Assembly: GCA_934418055.1 (NCBI GenBank)
Contig: CAKRWX010000108.1
Location: 1 to 7,476 of the forward strand
DNA from: an uncultured Lachnospiraceae bacterium
GTDB taxonomy: Bacteria > Bacillota > Clostridia > Lachnospirales > Lachnospiraceae
DNA: 7,476 bases
Reading direction: 5' to 3'
Shown here: positions 1-5,146 of the stretch, piece by piece
How positions within the stretch are numbered: the first letter of the stretch is position 1
Layout of the letters: the number at the start of each line of letters is the position of its first letter
Notes under the pieces: model-generated
Databases searched by the model: none
What the model saw: only the letters and a program-made list of their open reading frames with translations
What the model was told of the DNA's origin: nothing
Position numbers and translations under genes: made by a program

Positions 1-1083
1 GATCGAAAGAAAGCGTCGTTATCCATCGGCAATACAGTGACATTGTTTTTAGGGGTATCGGTGGCGCTGACAGTGGTTCTCTTGGTGTGTGTCCGGCCGA
101 TCGTGGGGATCATTTCCACGCCGGAGGAAGCGGTGGAGGGAACCATCCGTTACCTGACTATCTGCTTTATCGGCATTCCATTTATCACGGCGTATAACAT
201 CATCAGTTCTATTTTCCGGGGACTGGGGGACTCCAAGAGCCCCATGTATTTCATTGCCATCGCCTGTGTGGCCAATATCATTCTGGACTATGTGTTTATG
301 GGCGTGTTTCATATCGGTCCGGCAGGCGCAGCGCTGGGAACCATCATTTCCCAGACCATCAGTGTGATCACGGCCCTTGTGACCATGGGAAAGAAGAAAA
401 TCGGTATCCGGGTGGCAGGAGGTGATTTAAAACCACAAGGAAAAGTCATGGGGCAGCTCTTACGCGTGGGCGTTCCGGTGGCCTGTCAGGACGGGCTGAT
501 CCAGGTGGCATTTATCATCATTACTATTATCGCCAACCGGAGAGGCTTGAGTGATGCAGCAGCGGTGGGAATCGTGGAGAAGATCATCAGTTTCGTATTT
601 CTGGTGCCGTCTTCCATGCTTTCTACGGTTTCCGCCCTCTGTGCCCAGAATATTGGTGCGGGCAAGCACGACCGGGCGGCGAAGACTCTGCAGTATGCCA
701 TCATGATCGCGGTTGGCTTTGGAATCACCGTGTCGGTGCTGGTTCAGTTCTTTGCGGAGCCGGTGGTGGGCCTGTTTACGACGGATCAGCTGGTGCAGAT
801 CATGGGCGGACAGTATTTCCGGGGGTATATCTGGGACTGTGTGTTCGCGGGGATCCATTTCAGCTTCAGCGGTTATTTCTGTGCTTATGGGCGGTCGGAA
901 TTTTCCTTCCTGCACAACATCACCGCCATTGTCCTGGTGCGGGTTCCCGGCGTGTACCTGATGTCGAAGTTATTTGCGGACACCCTGTATCCCATGGGAC
1001 TGGCTACGGCCTGTGGATCCCTGCTGTCGGTGGTGATCTGCGTGGTCGTGTATCATTATCTGAAATCCAGATTCCAGTGGTAA
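1..1083 (+). CDS. MATE family efflux transporter, 5' truncated by the window edge
   Basis: The frame is open from base 1, so the GTG at 37 is not the real start; 360 residues of the C-terminal part are present and roughly 85-95 N-terminal residues are missing against a usual MATE length near 450. The protein is a polytopic inner-membrane transporter, and the family exports drugs or metabolites by Na+ or H+ antiport. Evidence is about ten hydrophobic segments, the family motif RGLGDSK with SPMYF after it (around residues 75-85 of the fragment), the following NIILDYVFM helix, and the GPAGAALGT turn typical of the N-lobe end; the C-lobe repeats the pattern with ALCAQNIGAGK. The cargo cannot be told from sequence. 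The gene ends 255 bp before the next one, without a clear terminator of its own. It is a different MATE subtype from the MepA-like protein at 1565-2917. Confidence 0.93.
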   Translation, partial: DRKKASLSIGNTVTLFLGVSVALTVVLLVCVRPIVGIISTPEEAVEGTIRYLTICFIGIPFITAYNIISSIFRGLGDSKSPMYFIAIACVANIILDYVFMGVFHIGPAGAALGTIISQTISVITALVTMGKKKIGIRVAGGDLKPQGKVMGQLLRVGVPVACQDGLIQVAFIIITIIANRRGLSDAAAVGIVEKIISFVFLVPSSMLSTVSALCAQNIGAGKHDRAAKTLQYAIMIAVGFGITVSVLVQFFAEPVVGLFTTDQLVQIMGGQYFRGYIWDCVFAGIHFSFSGYFCAYGRSEFSFLHNITAIVLVRVPGVYLMSKLFADTLYPMGLATACGSLLSVVICVVVYHYLKSRFQW

Positions 1084-1130
1084 AAGTTGGAAATCTAATG
1101 TAAAATACAGTGATAATCGTTCTGAATTTC

Positions 1131-1217
1131 AAGTCGAACGTCCGTGAGACTTGGCGCGTGATTCTGGTCAGCGTAAGCTGACATATTCTTTACAGAATCA
1201 CTGCGCATCCTCGCGGA
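1131..1217 (+). other. nested-hairpin region, possible IS200/IS605 right-end or omega-RNA-like remnant
   Basis: This non-coding stretch is dense in perfect inverted repeats. AAGTC (1131-1135) pairs with GACTT (1148-1152). GCGC plus GTGATTCTG (1154-1166) pairs with CAGAATCAC plus GCGC (1193-1206), with one bulged T. Inside it GTCAGC (1167-1172) and GCTGAC (1177-1182) form a hairpin with a GTAA loop. CTC/GAG follows near 1209-1217. Together with the hairpin and inverted repeat immediately downstream, this resembles the structured right end of IS200/IS605-type elements, where the guide RNA of TnpB is encoded. I see no tnpA or tnpB reading frame, so it may be a non-autonomous copy or an unrelated structured RNA. 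The hairpins are seen directly; the element assignment is inference. Confidence 0.35.
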
Positions 1218-1220
1218 GCG

Positions 1221-1310
1221 TTTATCTCAGTCGGAGACCCACCTCCCACTGAGAATCATTTGTTATTACTCACCACCTGAAGAGGTGGGAGTCTTCTCGA
1301 CTGAGATAAA
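1221..1310. repeat. 90-bp imperfect inverted repeat with subterminal hairpin (MITE or IS-end-like)
   Basis: TTTATCTCAGTCG (1221-1233) is the exact reverse complement of CGACTGAGATAAA (1298-1310). The symmetry continues inward: GAGACCCACCTC (1234-1245) faces GAGGTGGG (1282-1289) across a few unmatched bases. Inside the right arm a second hairpin, CCACCT-GAAG-AGGTGG (1273-1288), competes with the long-range pairing. A short hairpin just inside the terminus is characteristic of IS200/IS605 ends, while the long terminal symmetry is more like a MITE. No transposase is present and I see no clear flanking target duplication. The GTG at 1285 that would extend the following ORF lies in the right arm and is not a believable start. 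Confidence 0.6.
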
Positions 1311-1338
1311 AAATCAGAAAAGAAAGGATATAGCTATC

Positions 1339-1557
1339 ATGCAGTTGATTTTTGCAGTGTTTTTTCTGGTGCTGGCGTTGAAAATCGTCGGTCTGTTGTT
1401 AAAAATATGTGGTAAAGCCGTGGGGATCATTTTGAGCCTCGTCGGATTTGTCCTGTCACTGGCCTTTGGAATGGCCATGTTTGGATTGTCCATGGCCTTC
1501 GGCGCAGTGTTGTTTGTGTTGGCGTTAGTGGTGCTGGTGGTGAAGATTATTTTATAA
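1339..1557 (+). CDS. small hydrophobic membrane protein, 72 aa, function unknown
   Basis: I do not recognise this protein. It is almost wholly apolar, with about three membrane segments (roughly residues 1-25, 26-48 and 50-72), only a few lysines (about residues 15, 21, 25 and 69), no acidic residues, no signal-peptide cleavage site and no soluble domain. The start at 1339 is preferred because AGAAAGGA (1321-1328) sits about 10 bp upstream and the protein then begins with a hydrophobic helix. The upstream in-frame GTG at 1285 would add 18 residues encoded by the inverted repeat. The gene ends 7 bp before the stop of the convergent MATE gene. A regulatory or accessory membrane peptide is conceivable, but nothing in the sequence proves a function. 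It could also be a low-complexity artefact, although the good ribosome binding site argues against that. Confidence 0.6.
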   Translation: MQLIFAVFFLVLALKIVGLLLKICGKAVGIILSLVGFVLSLAFGMAMFGLSMAFGAVLFVLALVVLVVKIIL

Positions 1558-1576
1558 AAATCCTTTATAAAAGGAT
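1551..1576 (-). terminator. Rho-independent terminator of the MepA-like MATE gene, overlapping its stop codon
   Basis: ATCCTTT (1560-1566) and AAAGGAT (1570-1576) form a perfect 7-bp hairpin with a 3-base loop. Read on the minus strand it is followed by a T run from the AAAAA at 1556-1560, which is the right polarity to end the minus-strand MATE transcript. The MATE stop codon (1565-1567) lies inside the hairpin. The stem is AT-rich, so its strength is uncertain. On the plus strand no T tract follows, so it would not serve the small ORF. Confidence 0.5.
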
Positions 1577-2917
1577 GTTCTGCTGAAAATAGTTCCGTTC
1601 TCCTGGTGTCAGGAAATATTTCTTATGCATCAGGGCGGACAGGATCAGAGTCAGAAACTCGGCCACCGGAACGGCGATCCATGCACCGGTAATGCCTAAG
1701 AAATGCGGCAGAATTACTAAGGAAATCGCGATGAATACCAGTGTCCGGCAGAAGGAAATGATCGCAGAGACTTTTCCATTAGAAAGTGCTGTGAAAAAGC
1801 CGGAGGAAGCGATATTGATCCCGCTGAACAGGAAATTGACCGCAAACAGTGGAAAGCCTGCGTCTGCCAGTGCGAAGGTCTCCGGGTCGTGAGTGAAGAT
1901 CTGTACTAACGGTCCTGCGGATACAACGGCGGCGATGGTCAGGATCACAGAAGAGACCGCGGTGAATACAAAGGCGATCTGATAGATATTTTTTAATTCT
2001 CTGTGATTTTTCGCACCGTACTGGAAGCCGATCAGCGGGCTGATGCCGATGGTAAAGCCCAGATAAAAGGCGTTAAATAAAAACTGACCGTACAGCAGGA
2101 TGGTGATGGCTGCAACGCCTGGTCCGCCGGCCAGTTCCATCATGACAATATTGAATAAAAATGTGATAATGGCGTTGGCCAGCTGGGTCACCATCTCCGA
2201 AGAACCATTATAACAGGCCATGAGAAGCTCCTTTGGGCGGAAATGAAACCGCACCAGACGGAGCCCTTTTTTATTGGACAAAAAGAAAAGAAGTCCCGCC
2301 AGGGCAGGTACTGTCTGCCCGATTCCTGTTGCCAGTGCGGCTCCGGTCATGCCAAGTCTGCATACTGCGATCAGAAAATAGTCCAGAAAGGCATTTAATA
2401 TTCCGGCGCCAATGGTCAGGAAAAGACCAAGATGTGGTTTTTCTGCAGTAACCAGATAGGACTGGAACAGGCTTTGCAGCATGCAGGCGGGGGCGAAAGA
2501 GATGGCAGTGGCCAGGTATTTTTCGCAGTCTGCGAGCAGAACCTCGTTGGAGCCTAAAAAGTAACAGACAGGGGTGAGAAACAGGTGCGTAAAGACCAGA
2601 ACCACGATGCTGACAGCGACACCTACCACAACAAACATAGTCAGGCATTCTCTGGCTTCCCGGTGTTTCCCTTCGCCTAAATATTTGCTGATGATGGCAT
2701 TGCCGCCGGTGGCTAACATGGTGCCGATGGCAGTGACAATGCAGATTACCGGAAATACAATATTTAATGAAGAAAGGGCATTGCTGCCGATAAAACGGGA
2801 GATGAAAATACCATCCACAATGGTATAAAGGGACATGAACATCATCATAATAATGGATGGCAGGGCAAACTGCAGGAGTCTGCCGGGGGAAAAATGTTGA
2901 TTAATAGACATACTCAT
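1565..2917 (-). CDS. MATE family (MepA-like) multidrug efflux transporter
   Basis: A complete MATE protein of 450 residues from the preferred start, the usual family length, with twelve membrane segments in two six-helix lobes. Family marks are the N-terminal LPSIIMMMFMSLYTIVDGIFISRFIG segment (opening helix, near residues 20-45), ATGGNAIISKYLGEGK (around 85-100), the LDYFLI helix ending the N-lobe, and the matching C-lobe stretch GISPLIGFQYGAKN. This opening is typical of the MepA subgroup, which exports cationic drugs by ion antiport; the actual substrate here is unknown. Three in-frame ATGs lie close together. GAGG on the minus strand (2926-2929) is only 2 nt from the ATG at 2923 but 8 nt from that at 2917, so 2917 is preferred. 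It is transcribed divergently from mgtE through a structured leader of about 90 nt and ends in a terminator overlapping its stop. Confidence 0.95.
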   Translation of the reverse strand: MSMSINQHFSPGRLLQFALPSIIMMMFMSLYTIVDGIFISRFIGSNALSSLNIVFPVICIVTAIGTMLATGGNAIISKYLGEGKHREARECLTMFVVVGVAVSIVVLVFTHLFLTPVCYFLGSNEVLLADCEKYLATAISFAPACMLQSLFQSYLVTAEKPHLGLFLTIGAGILNAFLDYFLIAVCRLGMTGAALATGIGQTVPALAGLLFFLSNKKGLRLVRFHFRPKELLMACYNGSSEMVTQLANAIITFLFNIVMMELAGGPGVAAITILLYGQFLFNAFYLGFTIGISPLIGFQYGAKNHRELKNIYQIAFVFTAVSSVILTIAAVVSAGPLVQIFTHDPETFALADAGFPLFAVNFLFSGINIASSGFFTALSNGKVSAIISFCRTLVFIAISLVILPHFLGITGAWIAVPVAEFLTLILSALMHKKYFLTPGERNYFQQNILL

Positions 2918-2925
2918 AATCATAA

Positions 2926-3015
2926 CCTCATAAACACAGAATCGTGATCTTGTTAACAGCTTTCATGATGGATATGGGTCTGTACGTGTGGAGCAGACTG
3001 TGAGACCCGAAACCC
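2926..3015 (-). promoter_or_regulatory. structured 5' leader of the MepA-like MATE gene (candidate cis-regulatory RNA)
   Basis: The predicted minus-strand transcript starts near 3013-3015 and opens into mutually exclusive pairings. In plus-strand coordinates, GGGTCT (2976-2981) pairs perfectly with AGACCC (3003-3008), while the overlapping GTCTG (2979-2983) can instead pair with CAGAC (2994-2998). A further stem is possible between GTGGAG (2988-2993) and CCCCAC (3013-3018) with one wobble, at the very 5' end. The Shine-Dalgarno (2926-2929) lies at the far end. Alternative stems sharing one strand are what a ligand- or translation-dependent leader would show. I do not recognise a known riboswitch class and saw no intrinsic terminator between the stems and the gene. 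Pairings are seen; function is inference. Confidence 0.35.
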
Positions 3016-3020
3016 CACCT

Positions 3021-3049
3021 AGCATAAATGATAAAAAGTTTATCGTCAA
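3021..3049 (-). promoter_or_regulatory. sigma-A-type promoter for the MepA-like MATE gene
   Basis: On the minus strand TTGACG (3049-3044) and TATGCT (3026-3021) are separated by 17 bp, a near-consensus vegetative promoter firing leftward. Its -35 box overlaps the first bases of the tandem repeat at 3047-3098, so a protein bound there could affect it directly. Confidence 0.6.
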
Positions 3050-3098
3050 GGACGTCTTTGTAAAGATTTTTCCAAGGATGTCTTTGCAAAGATTTTTC
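3047..3098. repeat. two tandem 26-bp repeats with palindromic cores, candidate operator
   Basis: Copies at 3047-3072 and 3073-3098 are directly adjacent and differ at only two positions (C/T at 3053/3079, T/C at 3061/3087). Each carries a 12-bp palindrome: TCTTTGCAAAGA (3081-3092) is perfect, and TCTTTGTAAAGA (3055-3066) is off by one base. They sit exactly between the leftward MATE promoter and the rightward mgtE promoter, the usual place for a site bound by a dimeric regulator controlling both. I cannot match the palindrome to a regulator family. Confidence 0.75.
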
Positions 3099-3128
3099 TT
3101 GACTTTTTAAAAGTGTGTGTATTAGAAT
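3099..3128 (+). promoter_or_regulatory. sigma-A-type promoter of the mgtE leader transcript
   Basis: TTGACT (3099-3104) and TAGAAT (3123-3128) are spaced by 18 bp, placing the transcription start near 3135. It begins immediately after the second 26-bp repeat. The start is only about 13 nt from the Shine-Dalgarno of the first leader ORF, a layout typical of leader-peptide attenuators. Confidence 0.65.
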
Positions 3129-3160
3129 GTTCGTATAGTATGGACACAGGAGGTGAATTT

Positions 3161-3250
3161 ATGGACGGTTGCGATAGTACGGGACGAAGTATGATCTGCG
3201 GTGGCAGAATAAAGGACAGACTGGCGCAGCTTGCCATGAATTTCACGTAA
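3161..3250 (+). CDS. leader ORF 1 of mgtE (29 aa), candidate attenuator peptide
   Basis: An ATG preceded at ideal distance by AGGAGGTG (3148-3155) opens a 29-codon frame beginning MDGCDSTGRSM and ending LAMNFT, with stop TAA at 3248-3250. This is the strongest ribosome binding site in the leader and lies just downstream of the predicted transcription start, so the frame is very likely translated. No homologue is recognised. No single amino acid dominates as in classic biosynthetic leaders, although Gly, Asp, Met and Arg recur. The last codons contain the 5' arm of the terminator at 3225-3279, so a ribosome finishing this frame would block that hairpin. A regulatory role coupled to translation is inferred; the peptide itself may have no other function. 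Confidence 0.5.
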   Translation: MDGCDSTGRSMICGGRIKDRLAQLAMNFT

Positions 3251-3279
3251 ATTGTGTTTTTTCAAAAGCTGCGTTTTTT
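3225..3279 (+). terminator. intrinsic terminator or attenuator inside the mgtE leader
   Basis: CGCAGCTT (3225-3232) is the exact reverse complement of AAGCTGCG (3266-3273), which is followed directly by TTTTTT (3274-3279). The 33-nt loop contains its own small hairpin, AATTT/AAATT (3239-3243/3249-3253). The 5' arm and loop overlap the end and stop codon of leader ORF 1. An upstream CTGCG (3196-3200) can pair with CGCAG (3225-3229) and would act as an antiterminator by taking the same arm. Since mgtE starts 260 bp downstream, the site fits conditional termination rather than gene end. Confidence 0.6.
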
Positions 3280-3292
3280 CCATGAGCCTTTT

Positions 3293-3347
3293 CCACCGCA
3301 ATCGGACCCTTACTGAACAATTTATTCCGAGAAACGGTGGTATTTTT
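3293..3347 (+). promoter_or_regulatory. second leader hairpin, sequestering the ribosome binding site of leader ORF 2
   Basis: CCACCG (3293-3298) pairs with CGGTGG (3335-3340), and inside it TCGGA (3302-3306) pairs with TCCGA (3326-3330); a 19-nt loop remains. The 3' arm holds the only Shine-Dalgarno-like bases (GGTGG) for the ATG at 3348, and the T-rich TATTTTT (3341-3347) follows. It could therefore hide the start of leader ORF 2, or act as a weak second terminator. Pairing is seen; the role is inferred. Confidence 0.4.
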
Positions 3348-3440
3348 ATGCCCGAAGAAAGCCCCGGCCAGCAGTCGTGTGCGAGCCATGCCTGCATGAA
3401 CGAGTATACGGATATTGGCTGGGCTGGAAGGTATGAGTAA
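3348..3440 (+). CDS. leader ORF 2 of mgtE (30 aa), starts MPEESP, candidate Mg2+-sensing peptide
   Basis: A 30-codon frame begins MPEESPGQQ and ends GWAGRYE, with stop TAA at 3438-3440. Its ribosome binding site is weak (GGTGG, 3336-3340, 7 nt from the ATG) and lies in a hairpin. The acidic and proline-rich beginning resembles the MgtL leader peptide of enteric bacteria (MEPDPT...), where Asp/Glu/Pro runs destabilise the ribosome at low Mg2+ and induce mgtA. Similarity is of composition only, not homology. Its position between an attenuator and mgtE supports a regulatory role. The frame is open further upstream to 3252, but no good start exists there. It may equally be a chance ORF; the weak start keeps confidence low. 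Confidence 0.35.
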   Translation: MPEESPGQQSCASHACMNEYTDIGWAGRYE

Positions 3441-3443
3441 GGA

Positions 3444-3534
3444 GGGCGGCAGCCCGGATTACGAATGTCTGGTGGTAGCTGCGGGAGTGCCAAAGGCACA
3501 GAGCAGCTGGCTTTCCTGGCTGGGCGGAAGGAGG
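3444..3534 (+). promoter_or_regulatory. distal mgtE leader: three hairpins, the last overlapping the mgtE ribosome binding site
   Basis: GGGC-GGCA-GCCC (3444-3455) is followed by a two-tier hairpin, AGCTGC (3477-3482) with GCAGCT (3503-3508), enclosing GTGCC-AAA-GGCAC (3487-3499). CTTTCC (3511-3516) can pair with GGAAGG (3526-3531), one wobble included, covering half of the mgtE Shine-Dalgarno AAGGAGG (3528-3534). A near copy of that segment, TGGCTGGGCTGGAAGG at 3416-3431 against TGGCTGGGCGGAAGG at 3517-3531, gives CTTTCC an alternative partner inside leader ORF 2. This would allow switching of mgtE translation. No M-box consensus is visible. Confidence 0.4.
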
Positions 3535-3539
3535 CAGAC

Positions 3540-4928
3540 ATGGAGACAATGAAAAGACCAAATTATGTAGAAGAATTACTGGAGATTTTCCGCAGTCCTT
3601 TAAGCAAAGAAGAGCTGCTGGATAAGATTTCTGATTACCATGAGAACGATATTGCAGAAGCCTTTGAGCATCTGACAGAGGAAGAGCGAAAGAAATTATA
3701 CCCGCTTCTGGGCGCAGAGCGGATGGCTGAGATCTTCACTTACATTGAAGAGCCGGATGAGTATCTGAAGGAACTGAATTTAAACCAGGTAGCGCAGGTC
3801 ATTTCCCACATGGATTCCGATGACGCGGTTGATGTGCTGGATGAATTGGATGATCTGATCCAGGAAAAACTGGTTGGCTTGATGGATGAAGAATCCAGTC
3901 ACGATATCAAAATGATCCAGTCTTATGAAGATGATGAAATCGGTAGTCAGATGACCACCAATTTCATCATGATCCATAAGAATCTAAGCATCCGCCAGGC
4001 CATGCGTGAGCTGGTGCGCCAGGCGGGCGAGAATGATAACATTGGAACGGTGTATGTGGAGGACGGACAGAATCATTTCTATGGTGCTATCGATCTGAAA
4101 GATTTGATCATCGCGCGGGAAAATGATTCCTTAGAGGACATCATCAGTACCTCTTATCCGTATGTAACAGACCATGAGAAGATCAGCGATTGTATTGAGC
4201 GGATCAAGGACTACGCCGAGGACTCCATTCCAGTCCTGGACGGCGAAGGACAGATCCTGGGTGTTATCACTTCCCAGGATATCGTAGAAGTTGTGGATGA
4301 CGAGATGGGCGAGGACTACGCGAAGTTAGCTGGTTTGACTGCGGAGGAAGATTTAAACGAGACGACCAAAGAGAGTATCAAGAAGAGACTTCCGTGGCTG
4401 TTGATCCTGTTATTTATGGGTATGGGCGTGTCCTCTGTAGTTGGTATTTTTGAGACTGTTGTGGCGGTTCTGCCGATTGTCATGTGTTTCCAGTCCCTGA
4501 TTCTGGACATGGCGGGAAATGTAGGAACCCAGTCTCTGGCGGTTACCATCCGTGTGCTGATGGATGAGAACCTGACCGGCAAAGAGAAGATGCATCTGGT
4601 ACTGAAAGAGATGCGGGTCGGTTTCTTAAACGGTATGATCCTTGGCGTCATGGCATTTGTATTTATTGGAATGTATGCGTGGATCTTTAAGGGCAATCAT
4701 GTTGCCCATGCGTTCCTGATCTCCGGCTGCGTGGGCTTTGCCCTGATGCTGTCCATGGTGATCTCCAGCATGGTAGGAACCTTAGTGCCGATGTTCTTCC
4801 ACAAGATCAAGGTGGACCCGGCCGTTGCATCCGGTCCATTGATCACAACGGTGAACGACCTGGTGGCAGTGGTGACCTATTATGGTCTGGTGTGGATTCT
4901 GCTGATCGAGATGCTGCATCTGGCGTAG
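3540..4928 (+). CDS. mgtE: magnesium transporter MgtE
   Basis: A 462-residue, homodimeric Mg2+-selective channel of the cytoplasmic membrane; family members close when cytosolic Mg2+ binds their soluble domains. Domain order is complete. An acidic helical N domain spans about residues 1-130, tandem CBS domains about 138-258, and a plug helix leads to the KKRLPW entry at 281. Five membrane segments then run from about 285 to the end. Diagnostic motifs are GNVGTQ (326-331), DPAVASGP starting at D426, and TTVND ending at D440, which matches the pore Mg2+-coordinating Asp of the family. Many Asp and Glu in the N and CBS parts fit Mg2+ sensing. The start at 3540 is chosen for AAGGAGG (3528-3534) 5 nt upstream; the in-frame ATG at 3465 would add a Gly-rich 25-residue extension unlike the family. 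It is monocistronic, with a long regulatory leader and a strong terminator. Confidence 0.97.
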   Translation: METMKRPNYVEELLEIFRSPLSKEELLDKISDYHENDIAEAFEHLTEEERKKLYPLLGAERMAEIFTYIEEPDEYLKELNLNQVAQVISHMDSDDAVDVLDELDDLIQEKLVGLMDEESSHDIKMIQSYEDDEIGSQMTTNFIMIHKNLSIRQAMRELVRQAGENDNIGTVYVEDGQNHFYGAIDLKDLIIARENDSLEDIISTSYPYVTDHEKISDCIERIKDYAEDSIPVLDGEGQILGVITSQDIVEVVDDEMGEDYAKLAGLTAEEDLNETTKESIKKRLPWLLILLFMGMGVSSVVGIFETVVAVLPIVMCFQSLILDMAGNVGTQSLAVTIRVLMDENLTGKEKMHLVLKEMRVGFLNGMILGVMAFVFIGMYAWIFKGNHVAHAFLISGCVGFALMLSMVISSMVGTLVPMFFHKIKVDPAVASGPLITTVNDLVAVVTYYGLVWILLIEMLHLA

Positions 4929-4946
4929 GAAAATGGAATTTTGTGT

Positions 4947-4993
4947 GCCTCTGATGTCTGGCGGATTTCCGCCGGGATGTCAGGGGCATTTTT
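4947..4993 (+). terminator. Rho-independent terminator of mgtE
   Basis: GCCTCTGA (4947-4954) pairs with TCAGGGGC (4980-4987), one wobble included. An inner GGCGG-ATTT-CCGCC (4960-4973) sits inside and ATTTTT (4988-4993) follows. It lies 18 bp after the mgtE stop, confirming that mgtE and uraA are separate transcription units. Confidence 0.88.
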
Positions 4994-5018
4994 GATGCAT
5001 ATTTATCGAAAACAGTGC

Positions 5019-5047
5019 TTGTATTTGTACTTAATTCCTCCTATAAT
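5019..5047 (+). promoter_or_regulatory. sigma-A-type promoter of uraA
   Basis: TTGTAT (5019-5024) and a perfect TATAAT (5042-5047) are separated by 17 bp. The start would fall near 5054, just before the first stem of the structured leader at 5057-5146. Confidence 0.75.
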
Positions 5048-5056
5048 AAACAGAAA

Positions 5057-5146
5057 GTAACCGTTCAGCCATGCCTTTGTTGTATCAACAGATCTGCATG
5101 GCTGAACTGCCGTAAATGGAAAGCGGTAAGGGGAATGGGCGGTTAC
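5057..5146 (+). ncRNA. structured 5' leader of uraA, candidate cis-regulatory RNA
   Basis: Three inverted repeats nest into a junction-like fold. An outer stem GTAACCG (5057-5063) pairs with CGGTTAC (5140-5146). A perfect 12-bp stem GTTCAGCCATGC (5063-5074) pairs with GCATGGCTGAAC (5096-5107) and is capped by TGTTG-TAT-CAACA (5078-5090). A small CCG/CGG stem (5110-5112/5124-5126) follows, then a purine-rich segment, AAGGGGAATGGG (5128-5139). The fold begins at the predicted transcription start and ends 9 nt before the uraA Shine-Dalgarno. No terminator or uORF with a good ribosome binding site is seen, so any control would be on translation or RNA stability. It does not match the purine riboswitch or PyrR-binding consensus that I know. 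The 12-bp repeat could instead be a DNA operator. Confidence 0.45.

Noticed and set aside
2951..2960. Rex-type operator (TTGTTAAC)
   Set aside because: Only one half-site is present and it lies downstream of the MATE promoter within the leader; the second half-site at the expected distance is missing.
3047..3098. CRISPR-like repeats
   Set aside because: Only two directly adjacent copies without spacers and no cas genes; the palindromes and promoter position fit an operator better.
3465..3539. N-terminal extension of MgtE from the ATG at 3465
   Set aside because: The AAGGAGG before 3540 is far better placed, and the extension (Gly-rich, in a hairpin region) is not typical of MgtE.
3121..3539. 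M-box (ykoK) magnesium riboswitch
   Set aside because: I looked for the conserved AGGTGAGGCTCC, GACGCCAATGGGTCAACA and ATGCAGCTGGATGC blocks and found none; only an Infernal run could exclude a very divergent one.
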